Positions 44,456 through 55,213 are shown, counted from the stretch's first letter. The stretch: 64,000 nucleotides of DNA from Patiria pectinifera (GCA_029964075.1 CM057142.1:29080392-29144391), one strand, 5' to 3'. Notes: generated by a model from the sequence alone, not told the origin. Numbers and translations are program-made.

Positions 44456-46446
44456 ATAAAATATCAACCATTAACCCTAACTCCCTACTGCCTTTTAAGT
44501 AGGCCTTATACCGGACCAAGTCTGCCAAAATTCATCAATCACACTGCTTCCAATACATGCTTTGCTTTAGGCCTCCAGGCCCAAGTCCATCATACTCCAT
44601 CAATATGTAGTCAAACCAAGCCTGCAGGACCAAGTCCCCCCAAATCCACCAAAATGGGGGCGATGGAATTTGATGGAGTTGGGCAGGTGAGGGTTAACAT
44701 TAATTGGTTTGTCCAGTCAAGCTGGATATTTCTGATGGAAAGTGCTATTCATCACTAAAGCATTTTGTAAACAAGCAATGCCAGTTAGACCTTCAGTCAT
44801 TTGAAATCTATCAACAATCAATTATGGTCAACAGCCTTGTTTGGCAGCCAAGCAAATGTGCCAAAAATTAAGTTGAAGTTGGAGTTGCTACATACACAAT
44901 GTCTTTAGAACCAGGACCCTTGAGTCCATTAAAAGACGAGGCTGAAGTCATCACTTGCAGCACAAGGTCTTTCCCCATAATTCCTCTCAAAACAATCTGC
45001 AGTAATGGCCGACCAGCAGCATTGAAAAACTTACTATGTATTAAAGCCTTCTTTTTTCCTATGTGAAGTATCTTAAGCCTCCAGAGTCAGCTTTTGACAA
45101 GATTTACAGTTTTGAACTTGCTCCTTCAGTGGAACAATATACCAGGAAAGCCACGTACCGACTTCCAAGAAAGGAATCAAATTTCTCATCTCAACCTCAA
45201 ATTGCCAACTTCACCAGTGGCCTATCTGTTGGACTGAATTTTAGGAAACAGTTGGGAGAAAAAATTGTCAGAAATCATATTAAATCTGTCTCATACTTAA
45301 TTTATTTTTTTTTTACCTACATGGTTGATCAATCTATCAATTATTGTTGACTCTATGGTCCACCAGACAGTATTGAGCAGCTAGAATCAATCTGAATAAA
45401 CCAGCTAAAACTTGCCAGAAGTCATTAAATTCCCTGTTCAAAGCAACTGTACAACTGGTCTTCTGTACAATTTACATTGTTTTTATTACAGTTTGTGTTA
45501 ACGTTGGATCTTGATTTCTGTACTTTTTGTTTAAATATGTTTTCGTTGAAAGTGAGTTGTTTAATTAGGCTGGTATTGGGCATTCAGGTGACATGTGCAA
45601 GGTAATTCTTTTGTTGGTGGCTTACAAATTCCATGATGGTACTGATACCTCAGATGCCTACTACCCTTTCTTTTGTGTCGACCCTTCACCCTTCCTCTTA
45701 CTATTTATTCTCACGTAACCTTGCTTTCCCAAGCTGTGACTTTCCAAGAATTTTAGCAAAATTTATTGACCTCATGGATCCATTGTCAACACTTGGCTAT
45801 TTTCTCAAACACCTTGAGGTCACCCAAATTAATTGGGTTAGTGGGAGAAGAAGTCAGCAATGATATAAAACCCCAAGAGATTTGTTTTTAGGTGGAATAG
45901 TTATTTCAGTGTAATCGTTTTCTGAGAAGTTGTTAAAAAAAAATCCAATCAGAGATTGAATGTAAACTTCAAATTACATTCATAAATACATGTACCAGTG
46001 CCAGAGACAGTTTACCCATTCCTATTGGTCGAGAGGCCGTCACGTGGCCAGTCTTAAACTGTTGATAAAACACCGGTCTCAAACACTTTTCCAGTGTCAC
46101 ATGAAATGTTGACTTCTACATGAAATCTGGTCCCTTTTACCCTTTTATTGCTTGAACGTTCACAAACCTCGGTTAGGCATGCACAATACTTCAAGTGAGT
46201 CCATAATATTTCATAGCCCTAAATTCACACTACACCGGCTCAGCTGCGTTCTGCACCACATCGCGCAGTACGCCCAACACGCATGCCAATCTCCATATAA
46301 GAAGTTGTTTACAACTACTCGCGAGAGGCACATACCGTAACATAGCTAGAGGGGTGTTTCAAAAAACGTGAAATAAACTTGTTGAACAAAATGGTTGGAA
46401 ATGTTTGACTTGTTTTGACTGTTTGACCGAAAAGGTATTTATGAAT
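44456..46446. other. No gene recognised; one possible exon-like frame
   Basis: The plus frame at 45063-45350 starts MKYLKPPESAFDKIYSFELA and is hydrophilic for about 75 codons before turning low-complexity. It follows a pyrimidine-rich stretch but has no clear donor. I could not assign it. The rest shows no coding signal. Confidence 0.3.
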
Positions 46447-46560
46447 GGGAATAAATGTGTGCTTGGCCGGTATTAAACACTATGTGTCATTATCAATGTC
46501 CAGACTCCAAACCGGTCTTAAACATAGTGTTTAAAACCAGCTTAGCACACATTTATTCCC
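46447..46560. mobile_element. Hairpin MITE (about 38-bp arms)
   Basis: GGGAATAAATGTGTGCT, then a variable GGCCGGTA stretch, then TTAAACACTATG on the left pairs with CATAGTGTTTAA, AACCAGC and AGCACACATTTATTCCC on the right. The outer 17 and inner 12 bases match perfectly. The loop is about 36 bp, non-coding. A second AACCGGTCTTAAAC lies in the loop. Confidence 0.85.
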
Positions 46561-48333
46561 TCAATAATGTTACATATGGTTAGAAATTAAACTTCCCCTT
46601 TTTGCTGTAGCCTATTATAATTCAGAAACATTTTTGCTTGAATTACCCATAAAAATGTCATATTTGCCTCAGCATGGATGGGAAAAAACACAAAACTGAA
46701 AGGTTTTGTTAAAATTGTTGATAGTCTGCAGTCAGAATACTTACTGTCAAGTTACAATTTGCCCACAGGTTTTCGTATTTCATAGCCTATAAAGGCTTTA
46801 ATACCAAACAAAGAAATCTCACCAAAAAAATCATTACTCGCAATCTCACAATTTCGTCCTGTTTTTAATACACAGGTTTTATCCTGATGCTACCCTATTT
46901 CTGTCACCCACTCAATGTTTCTGTATTCCCCCCCCCCCCATGTATCGACCTGTATAAATTAACAGCCAATCATTCCTCTTCTTCTTCATGTGTCTTAACA
47001 TTGATTGGCTAAATTTTACTTCATTACAGCTGACATTACATTGTTTCATGCACAAACTTTTCTTGTATAACCTATCCTACTGTATGCAAGTTTCATGACT
47101 AGTCTCTGGAGGCTACAGAGACCTCTCTATTTTCCCTTTAACTTGAAAAAAAAATGGTTTCCTACTAGAACATTTTCCCATAGGCTTGGGAAAAGAAACC
47201 AGATGTTTTTGATGATAGGTTCTGTCAACATGGAACACACATTTTGTAACATTTGAGGTCCTTGTGTCACACAAGGCCATGTTAATTGACATGCTTAGGA
47301 AGCTACTGTTCCACCCAGCCTTCAGTTAAGTCCAGGTGGTTTCAACAATAAATAACAATGTTATTCCTAATCATCAGGATCCTTACCTCTTGTTTCAAGA
47401 CTTTGAACCCAAGAGTAGAGTTTCTTATGGTAAGAAAGGGAGAGTTGAGGGGAGACCACTGGGAGAGATATTCGAATGCATTGCCGACGAGACCAGACGC
47501 TCACCCCAAAACATTATTGCTTTTGTACACATACAGAATATAAATGTCGTGCATACTTGTACTTTGCGCCATACATGTTCATGTGGGGAGGTTGGCACGC
47601 AGTGTGTCATGCCATATGGGCTCTTGCAAGTGTTCAAAATGCGCTCTCTCTTGTTCGCGCACGGAGCCCATAGAGGCAATTTGAGGACCTGGGTAGTGGT
47701 TGTTGTTGTTGTTGTTGTTTTTAATAGCTGTTCATTAACCATTTAGCTTCGTTGTAAGAATTAAAAATAAGTGTGATAATCATTGATTCCAGGTGATTTT
47801 TTTTTAGTTGAAAGAGGCTAGACAACTTCTTTTTTTGGGGGGGGGGCGGTTGTAGCCCCCCCCATATTTCCCCTCCCCCCCCCAAAAAAAAACCCTCTAG
47901 AACATTGGCTTTCCCACCAACCATCTGTCGCTGTCTGCGTGCAAATTGAAAGTCACACTGAGCCAATATACAAAACTGTCAATCAATTTATGAGGTAATG
48001 ACATCTGCAACATACAGCAACCTCAATAAAACTACAAGTACTAATGAGCTCTCATTACAAAAACACTATGAAATTGAAGGCCTTCTATATTATATTTCCT
48101 ATAATGCACGCAGTTTCCATCTGCAGGCTTCTACCTACAAACGAAATGGAACGAACAGGGTATTGTCCAGGCAGTACATTCCAGGTGTTACCCAGAATCC
48201 TTTGTGCCAGTCCAATTCATCACAGTTCAACAAGTGTGAACAGACCACAAATCCATCTGTACTCTTGCCCCCATTTGTCATGGGGTGGCCGGATAGAATT
48301 GAAAAGCAAGGGTGGGGAAAAAATTGTATGAGG
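46561..48333. other. No gene recognised; simple-sequence patches
   Basis: (GTT)n at 47700-47720 and G-run/C-run patches at 47837-47893. A frame at 47336-47746 (136 codons) ends in the GTT run and has no recognisable motif. I searched the minus strand here for later P450 exons and saw none. Confidence 0.35.
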
Positions 48334-48833
48334 NNNNNNNNNNNNNNNNNNNNNNNNNNNNNNNNNNNNNNNNNNNNNNNNNNNNNNNNNNNNNNNNNNN
48401 NNNNNNNNNNNNNNNNNNNNNNNNNNNNNNNNNNNNNNNNNNNNNNNNNNNNNNNNNNNNNNNNNNNNNNNNNNNNNNNNNNNNNNNNNNNNNNNNNNNN
48501 NNNNNNNNNNNNNNNNNNNNNNNNNNNNNNNNNNNNNNNNNNNNNNNNNNNNNNNNNNNNNNNNNNNNNNNNNNNNNNNNNNNNNNNNNNNNNNNNNNNN
48601 NNNNNNNNNNNNNNNNNNNNNNNNNNNNNNNNNNNNNNNNNNNNNNNNNNNNNNNNNNNNNNNNNNNNNNNNNNNNNNNNNNNNNNNNNNNNNNNNNNNN
48701 NNNNNNNNNNNNNNNNNNNNNNNNNNNNNNNNNNNNNNNNNNNNNNNNNNNNNNNNNNNNNNNNNNNNNNNNNNNNNNNNNNNNNNNNNNNNNNNNNNNN
48801 NNNNNNNNNNNNNNNNNNNNNNNNNNNNNNNNN
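48334..48833. other. Assembly gap, 500 N
   Basis: Exactly 500 N, a conventional placeholder length. It lies 3' of the P450 exons (in gene direction) and could hide following exons. Confidence 1.
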
Positions 48834-49112
48834 ACAGTGGTTTTTTTGGGTCTAATTTCCAGCTTCATATCCCAACTTCTACTAGTAAATACGTAGAGAG
48901 AAATTCATATGGAATATGAAATTATTTGTATCGCCACCAAAGAGCCAGATATGACCTACATAGCGCACCAATTCCTTTACATAGGGTCATCATGGCTGTG
49001 TTTGAAATTGGCGTATAGAACTACACGTCCGCATCAATTATCAGCTTATGCCTGAGAAGGTTATACTGATGAAGACCCATAATATACTATTTGATCCTGG
49101 CTTAAGGCTCAC
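48834..49112. other. Intron of the P450 gene (inferred)
   Basis: Sequence after the exon 2 donor in gene direction. No further exon was recognised before the gap. Confidence 0.5.
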
Positions 49113-49258
49113 CGTAGCCAGGCAGAGTTAACTGACTGAGCTCCAATGTCGGCCGTCCACTCAACTCATGCTGGGCAAATGCTTCTTTCATGACGTCATA
49201 ATCTTGCAGGAGTACGACGAGGTGATTGCCCACTGAAAAGCTCACCAGACTTCCGTAT
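49113..49258 (-). CDS. Cytochrome P450, coding exon 2
   Basis: Acceptor TTTGCATATAG precedes 49258; the donor GT at 49112-49111 follows TACG. Joined to exon 1, the frame runs SHRYGSLVSFSVGN, then HLVVLLQDYDVMKEAFAQHE, then LSGRPTLELSQLTLPGYG. The pattern RYG-L-SF-VG---VVL-DYDV-KEAF-----GRP is the beta-1 and helix B region of CYP2-clan P450s. The exon ends just before the usual IVFA-G--W helix C start, a conserved intron position in CYP2 genes. Length is 146 bp, ending in phase 1. Helix C, I, K and the heme-binding loop are not in the exons found. Confidence 0.85.
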
Positions 49259-49622
49259 CTATATGCAAACAATGTATTATGCACTGAATACACTTTGAAT
49301 CAAGTGCAACAAAAAGGGAAACCACGAAACGGAAAAAGAAGGAACGCCATTTTCAGGTAATAACTATCATGACGATCGCGGCGATTGCAAATCATTATTT
49401 TGCAAATCATTTTCTGAACAGAGATATGTAACTTCTGAAACATAATCCAGTGAATTTAGAGTAGTGTGACTGTTTCACAACGTACATGTATATAAAGTTT
49501 GTCTTAAAGTGTACACTTACGAACATCGAGTAAATAACGCCACAAACTCTACAAATCAACTAGAAACTTAACGGACACTTTTTAAAGTTTTCTTTCTGAG
49601 CTAAATAAGGTTCCTACCGTAC
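49259..49622 (-). other. P450 intron 1
   Basis: GT at 49622-49621 (CATAG, then GTACGG) to AG at 49260-49259. The join restores the HRYG reading across the boundary (phase 2). Confidence 0.8.
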
Positions 49623-49837
49623 CTATGAGAAAGCTCTCCCAAAGCCTCGTGGATAGGCCCTCTAATCATGGCTAGTTGCGGTAGGTAACCCAGCAGCGGC
49701 CATCCCCTAGGGCCGGGAGGGAGGTTCCTTGGCCGTCTGAAGACCCAGAAGAGGATCGTGAAAAGCGTAAAACCAAGAAGGGCTGTGCGGACGTTGATGT
49801 GGTTATATACATCGTAAAGATCCATGCTTGCAGGCAT
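49623..49837 (-). CDS. Cytochrome P450, coding exon 1 (signal anchor and PPGP hinge)
   Basis: Starts MPASMDLYDVYNHINV; a second ATG at codon 5 is an alternative start. Next comes a hydrophobic anchor LLGFTLFTILFWVF (residues about 20-33), basic RRPR, and the proline hinge LPPGPRGWPLLGYLPQL (about 38-54), then HEALGELSHRYG. Anchor plus proline hinge is diagnostic of microsomal class II P450s, which sit in the endoplasmic reticulum and take electrons from P450 reductase. The substrate cannot be told from this part. CYP2 clan is inferred from exon 2 and intron placement. No close neighbour is co-oriented. No promoter motif was recognised upstream (above 49837). Confidence 0.85.
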
Positions 49838-51104
49838 AAGAAACCTACTACCTCAAATCATAAAAAAGAACAAAGGGATACATTGTTGTTTATTTTGTTC
49901 ATATGCAACATTTGCCCCGTTTTTATGAAAAACAATATGACACTCCTCCAAAAAGGGAAACAAAAGGTTTATTACTTTACGTGTAAACATTCTGTCCACT
50001 CTCGTTTACCATACTGGATGGTAAAAAAGCACAATCCGTTACAGCTAGAAAGTACAGTTGGGGGTGACCGAACGACGCCATCTTGCCTGACTGCAATATT
50101 TTGACGCGAAGCGCGGCCACTGCGTGTACATAGTACAAATCCCCTGTGTACGTGCGTCACACACAAGGAACGGTGCGTGTTAACCAGCTAAATGTCCCGC
50201 GCCCATGGGACGTCGTTGCTAGGTAAAAGGGCGCCCTCTTTTTGGCGCACTGAGCCCATACACAATTCTCAAGCTAATACAACGGTGCTAAGTTAATGTC
50301 GTACTGTACGTGAGTCACAGATACAGTGTATTGAATCCAGAGATAAATATATCAGAGTATGTTAAATATCTAAAATTAAAAACTACAATTAAAAAAACGA
50401 GGTGTTTAGGCCTACCACTCGTTATCAGTTTCTGCAAATAGTATCATGCAGCAAATGAAACGTATTCCTAAATAATATAGTAAGCCCTTGACCGGGCTGA
50501 TAACCATAGCACGATTACTGGCCTACAATTCTCGAATGATAGAATGGTTTGAGGGCAACGAACTTGCAAGATTGCATTGCGAATTCAGACATTGCCCGTG
50601 AGATGAGGGCGTTCGTCGGGATGGATTTTATGTGTTTCCGGTGTCAGATTTCTGAGGAGGGTTCAGAGACCATTCAAAACAGCTCCTTTAATAGGATAGT
50701 TTGTTTATATAGATTAGGATCTGAAAAAAACATTTGGAATTAATTATCTATACAATTTGGACGTGAATTATACCCTCCAATTTTACACTTTTACAATTTA
50801 TCGTTTGACTTAAGTCATACACTTTATTTTGCACAACCCTATAGATATGACCCGGGCCGGTAGCTCCTTTTTTCCCGCTTATTTTGGCGTACCGGGATTT
50901 TGGTAAAGTCAATCATGGCATCTTAATACAGTCGTAGTGGTGTTACTGTTACGCACGACAATGATAACTCATGCAGTCATAACATAATGTATCACTGGTA
51001 CAACATGCACTCGTGCAATTTTTACAGACGATCGTATCATGAAGGATTAAAAGGTTCCTCCATGATCGCAGATCCGATGGAAAGCCTATAGCACCGTGTG
51101 TGTT
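49838..51104. other. No gene recognised; upstream region of the P450 gene
   Basis: No second exon or promoter box could be assigned. GGCGCCCTCTTTTTGGCGC at about 50230-50248 is a short palindrome. Confidence 0.35.
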
Positions 51105-51206
51105 ACATGTACATGTACATGTACATGTACATGTACATGTACATGTACATGTACATGTACATGTACATGTACATGTACATGTACATGTACATGTACATGT
51201 ACATGT
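51105..51206. repeat. (ACATGT)17 perfect microsatellite
   Basis: 102 bases of uninterrupted ACATGT. The unit is its own reverse complement, so the whole array is a perfect palindrome. Confidence 0.98.
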
Positions 51207-51593
51207 ATAAAGTCCTGTAAGGTAACCATTTGTAACTAACCTGTTTGTCCCGTCACTGTACTCGTCACTGCCGAGAGACCTAAATGCACGCGATTGATCG
51301 TGGAGCTAGCTATACACTGAATTCGTTATTGAAGTTTGAACCCGAGGCGTTCATTTGCCTCTGCAATCACATGCAGCTGATCGAACATGTTGATTTAGTG
51401 GGCTCGTATAGTTTTGGCTTTTTGTTTTTGTCGCTGCAAAAAACGAACTATTGACCTTGGATCTACTGATATGCAGTTTGGGGCTCTGTGTCAAAGTTTG
51501 TCGGGGCTGAAGGTTGGGACGTAGGGTCATCAATATAATTTTGTTTTCATTCCCTTTGCGCTAATAATACAGGTTTTCCTAGCGAATTTACTG
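51207..51593. other. No gene recognised
   Basis: Short frames only. Confidence 0.35.
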
Positions 51594-52095
51594 AAATGTT
51601 CATTCACTTCTGAAAATCGGTCATTAGTTTTCGTCTGAATTTGAATGCACGTCTTTAATGTTATTTCAATTCAACAAAAGTTGAATCGTTTTGATTGTCT
51701 GTGCATTCGGTTTTGAGAAACAGACAGCCAATTACGTTACCTGTGCATTCATTTACGCAAGCATACCTTTTCGCGCAGAGTTCTTGCATACAATTTCGTG
51801 AATGTGCAATCAAAAGTATGTTTTTCTCATTGAAAATAGTAGATTGCATCACGTACATAACATTAAACTAAAAGTGAAATAGAATGACCAATGTTTGAAA
51901 TCGCCCTCTAAAAGCAAAAAAGAAGTCTTGTAAACGAGTCTGAAAGGACATAAACGAAAGGTTTGCTCAATTACTTAATTGATTGAACTGAAATGGAATT
52001 AAACGCTCTTGTAGCGAAAATAAATCGCGTGTTCAGAGCGATTCTCAAATTCAGACGAAAATTAATGACCGATTTTCAGAAGTGAATGAACATTT
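51594..52095. mobile_element. 502-bp element with 51-bp nearly identical inverted repeats
   Basis: Left arm 51594-51644 (AAATGTTCATTCACTTCTGA through CGTCTGAATTTGA) and right arm 52045-52095 (TCAAATTCAGACG through AGTGAATGAACATTT) differ at one position. The interior of about 400 bp has no transposase frame. Near-identity of the arms implies a young insertion or gene conversion between arms. No target duplication is obvious, so the superfamily is not assigned. Confidence 0.85.
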
Positions 52096-52195
52096 TCAAT
52101 TGGCCGGAAGAAAAAAAACTATAGTAAGAAAGCATTTTTAGTTTTATTAAATTATGATCGTGATATTACACAGGATATCTGTCAACCACTGGCGG

Positions 52196-52345
52196 CGGGA
52201 CCAGGGGGGGGGCAGCTCCCCCCTCCCCCACCACTTTTCCACTGGGGAGGGGGATGCCCCTCACTCTTGGTAGGTCCCACAATAGCGTACTCTTGGAAAA
52301 AGGGCGCCCCCTATTGAAGATGAGGCTTAGCCCCCCCCCTTCCCC
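52196..52345. repeat. G-run/C-run rich patch
   Basis: Runs of G (52205-52212) and C (52216-52229, 52330-52338) with GGGGAGGGGGATGCCCC. Similar G/C-homopolymer patches occur at 47837, 54311 and 54840. Confidence 0.6.
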
Positions 52346-52349
52346 GCAG

Positions 52350-52692
52350 ATCAGTCAGAGAAAAGCTGTACTTAGCACTAGTCAGACCACACCTAGAATA
52401 TGGCAGCATTGCTTGGAACCCTCACATAGCTAAGAACATAACATCCCTGGAAAAAGTGCAACTGAAGGCTGCTAGTTTCGTAATGCGAGATTATTCCAGA
52501 CTGAGCAGTGTGACCGACATGTTGACAACCCTAGGCTGGTCTTCACTGGAAGAGAGAAGAAAAGTTAACCAACTTACCTACCTTTACAAAATAATACATA
52601 ACATAGTTCACATTAACCCATCATCCATAGTCCCCAAACCAGCACGGGCTCGTAGACTTCACAACCACCAGTTCACAGAAATTGCTCACTGA
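52350..52692 (+). pseudogene. Non-LTR retrotransposon reverse transcriptase C-terminal fragment
   Basis: The open frame reads VREKLYLALVRPHLEYGSIA, then WNPHIAKNITSLEKVQLKAA, DYSRLSSVTDMLTTLGWSSL and RRKVNQLTYLYKIIHNIV, ending at TGA 52690. The pattern LY-ALVRPHLEY---WNP----I--LE-VQ--AA-FV--DYSR-SSVT-ML--L-W--L--RR is typical of the region just C-terminal to the catalytic part of jockey/CR1-type reverse transcriptases. The catalytic motif itself lies upstream and is missing. The fragment abuts, and slightly overlaps in another frame, the start of the lectin-domain exon. Confidence 0.85.
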
Positions 52693-53107
52693 TTGGCTTG
52701 GTTCTCGGCGTAGGTGAAGTTTACTCACTGACCGCCTTTCTACCCAGATGTCCATCGGGTTGGATACTCAATGGTCAGTCCTGCAATAAGGCACTTGAAG
52801 GTATACTCTTCCTAATCCAAGCCCAAGGGAATTGTCAAAGCATGGACAGCAACTTGGTCGTTCCCAACTCGAAGGCCGAGAACGACTTTGTGTTCAAGTT
52901 GTATCAAGAAACTTGGCCAAATCCAAACAGAGGTCTATGGCTGGGATGCACGCCTGCGCTGCCAAATGATGTGATGTGTTTTCCTGCGCTCACTGGTCCC
53001 GACGATTACTACACCTTCATTCCGCCATCGAAGCCTGAACAAGAATGTGTGACGATGAATAAAAATAATAGTCGTAGGTGGAATGCGGTACCCTGTGGTA
53101 AGGAGAG
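52686..53107 (+). CDS. C-type lectin domain protein, main exon (frame broken at 3' end)
   Basis: The frame runs SLIGLVLGVGEVYS (hydrophobic, possible signal-peptide tail), then the domain: CPSGWILNGQSC, AQGNCQSMDSNLVVPNSKAE, NDFVFKLYQETW, GLWLGC, CVTMNKNNSRRWNAVPCGKE. The spacing CP-GW----C, C-----LV-P-S--EN-F, WLG(C) and W----C matches a long-form C-type lectin domain. The classical EPN/QPD and WND calcium motifs are not evident, so sugar binding is uncertain. No ATG is in frame here, so an upstream first exon is needed, or the retrotransposon fragment to the left replaced it. The closing YVICQ is in another frame because of a tandem GTAC at 53108-53115. Confidence 0.7.
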
Positions 53108-53419
53108 GTACGTACGTCATTTGTCAGCGTCCTACTACCATGACTACATCAAAGTTGACCAAGATCCTCCAGTGCTCTGCTATCAGTCTGAATCATGCTG
53201 GCCACACCGGAAGCTACTGCCTACTGGACCACACCTTCTCTGTCACCCAGATCAAGAGCCCCATGCAGTGCTGTATTGCCTGCTTCAAGGACCTCAACGG
53301 TCAACTCAACAATGTCGATCACCATCTCCCAGGTAGACCAAGAAACGTACCTCAAGCGAGACGAGAACTGTGGTTATTTGAAACGAAGTGGGCCTAAAAC
53401 CGGGAAAATATTGGTTTAA
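53108..53419 (+). pseudogene. Frame-shifted continuation: lectin domain end and cysteine-rich PAN/apple-like segment
   Basis: After GTACGTAC the frame that completes the lectin domain is YVICQRPTTMTTSK, then HTGSYCLLDHTFSVTQIKSP, then MQCCIACFKDLNG. The KSP--C---C layout resembles PAN/apple-type modules seen beside lectin domains in marine deuterostome proteins. Further on, a third frame reads QVDQETYLKRDENCGYLKRS, which looks like the end of the same module (a C-Q-N then EENC-Y pattern), to a stop at 53417-53419. Two frame changes in 230 bp mean either a decayed gene or sequence indels. The donor-like GGTAAGG at 53097 offers a weaker splice-based explanation. Confidence 0.5.
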
Positions 53420-54720
53420 TCAATGTTGAAATGCTTTGCTTTACAGTACTTTATAGAAGTAACCTACAAGACTGAGTACTGGTAAATTTAGAAATTGCCA
53501 GACTTATTTGATTGCATTTCAAGCCACTTTTTGTAGCACCGAAAATAGATAAACGTTTACAACCAAATGGTTTTGGAACTTCAAATGAAATCTAACATTT
53601 TCACATAAAGTAGTTGGAAAGGTTCGAAAATTGGATGAGGTATAAAATGGCCAACTGAGAACCCCCCTGTTTAAAATTCATTGGCCTTTTGTTTTGGTAT
53701 TGGACTTTAAATTGGTCAGGGGATGGTCATCAGATGACCATCAACTATATAGTTCATTAACCAAACTTAAACTTGTACACTGAAATAAGATCATCGTAGT
53801 GGTTTAAGGATGGATAAACCTTGGGATAATTGCAGAAAGCACTTTCTGAAGTAAATATCTTTGTACGTGGTTACAATGTAATGGATTCTATGGACTATTA
53901 GGGATCAAATGGACAATGAACTTCTTTACGAATGAGTTAAAACGACGCTGCCAACATCACCGGCACACTCACTAAAAGTTGTTCGGCCAGCTTTCTATAC
54001 AAAACCTCATTGGCTCGTGGTTTTGTGCGTAAACCTTATCAGTCAGCCGATCACGCTCAATTGACTTCGGCAAGTCCCATCATAAAGAATAAGTTAATCG
54101 GACCATTTTGTCCAAGCGTGTGTTTCTAATGTTGCAAACTTCAGATCATGCTGGGCTTTTCTTTGGTGAGAGCGTGCCCGGATCCGGACTGCTTTAGGTT
54201 TGCTTGAAGGAATCTTGCTGCCCGACTTCCACAAGGGCGTTTCGAAGGATTGAATCCCTCTAACTTGGACACCAGGGGCGTAAATCCGGGGTGGGGTGGG
54301 CTTTGGGGTTTACACCCCCCCCCCCCCCCATTTTGACCAGGGGATGGGCTATCGGATCAACACCTCCCCCAACCCTTCCCACTTCTTCTTGGTGTGTAAC
54401 AAAAAGTTCTTAACAACCAAAATGTATTCATCCCTGGAAAACAGTACAAAAGCTTAAAAGCGACTTATACATAAGATGTACATCTGTATCACGAACAGCA
54501 CCCCCTAGTGTAATGTGCCCCCCCCCCCTTTCGATTTTCCACGACCGGTGCTTTTGGTCATCCCCAATTCCCCCCCCCCTAATTCGCCAGCACAGATTTA
54601 AGCTATACCGTTTGACACGCTTCTGTCTGGATGGGCAGCCTGTCTTGTCGGGAGCAGGTAGCCTCCCTGTCGTTGATGTGCATCAAGGCATAGAGTCAAT
54701 GATCTGCCAATCTTCTCTAG
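53420..54720. other. No gene recognised; possible intron of the lectin gene
   Basis: Includes a 54311-54326 C-run and G/C patches (GGGGTGGGGTGGGC at about 54288) and a short C-run at 54518 and 54571. No exon recognised. Confidence 0.35.
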
Positions 54721-54811
54721 ATCTTGGATGGAGACAACGACAATTGTGCAGAATCACGGGTCCTTGAGCTCAGCCCGAGTGGCCACTTTGACCTGATGTT
54801 GTTTTGGGCTG
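54721..54811 (+). CDS. Tentative exon (LDGDNDNCAESRVLELSPSG)
   Basis: Acceptor CAATCTTCTCTAG precedes 54721. The frame reads ILDGDNDNCAESRVLELSPS, then GHFDLMLFWA. A weak donor GTCC at 54812 would give phase 1, as required by the exon at 55214. Alternatively the frame continues, across the MITE at 54823-54996, as GPWP then QVPIQFKSGHFSENHPF, so the MITE may have inserted into an exon. No domain recognised. Confidence 0.25.
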
Positions 54812-54822
54812 GTCCATGGCCG

Positions 54823-54996
54823 CAGTGGCGTAGCCACGGGGGGGGACCTTGTCGCCCCCCCGGTGGCCCCCCCCCCTCCACTGAGATTTTGAGTTTCTAA
54901 AAAAATGATCATTGATCTACATGACGCCCCCCCCCCCCCATGAAATGTTCCAGCCCCCGGCGCCCCCCAACTGAAAAATTCCTGGCTACGCCACTG
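54823..54996. mobile_element. hAT-type MITE with perfect 8-bp target duplication
   Basis: Ends CAGTGGCGTAGCCA and TGGCTACGCCACTG are perfect 14-bp inverted repeats. CATGGCCG lies immediately on both sides (54815-54822 and 54997-55004). Eight bases and CAGTG termini are hAT hallmarks. The interior is G-run/C-run rich and non-coding. It is 174 bp long. Confidence 0.95.
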
Positions 54997-55213
54997 CATG
55001 GCCGCAAGTTCCAATCCAGTTCAAATCCGGCCATTTCTCTGAGAATCATCCGTTTCGGAGGACCAAAAATATGTAGGGACTGTGTTGGGCTCAATGGAAC
55101 TACTACGGGCGGATGTTCACTGTTCAAAAAAATCACCGGGTGTTCAATTATGGACGATCATGATCATCTGATGGTTTATTCCTGTTTTCTTTCTGGTTTG
55201 GTTTTTCCTGTAG

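Noticed and set aside
47336-47746. 136-codon plus frame
   Set aside because: Ends in the GTT microsatellite (poly-Val) and has no motif or splice support.
48278-48896. Open frames of 194-285 codons across the gap
   Set aside because: Almost all residues are X from the 500 N; not real.
54754-55014. Glycine-rich minus-strand frame
   Set aside because: Comes from the G/C runs inside the hAT MITE.
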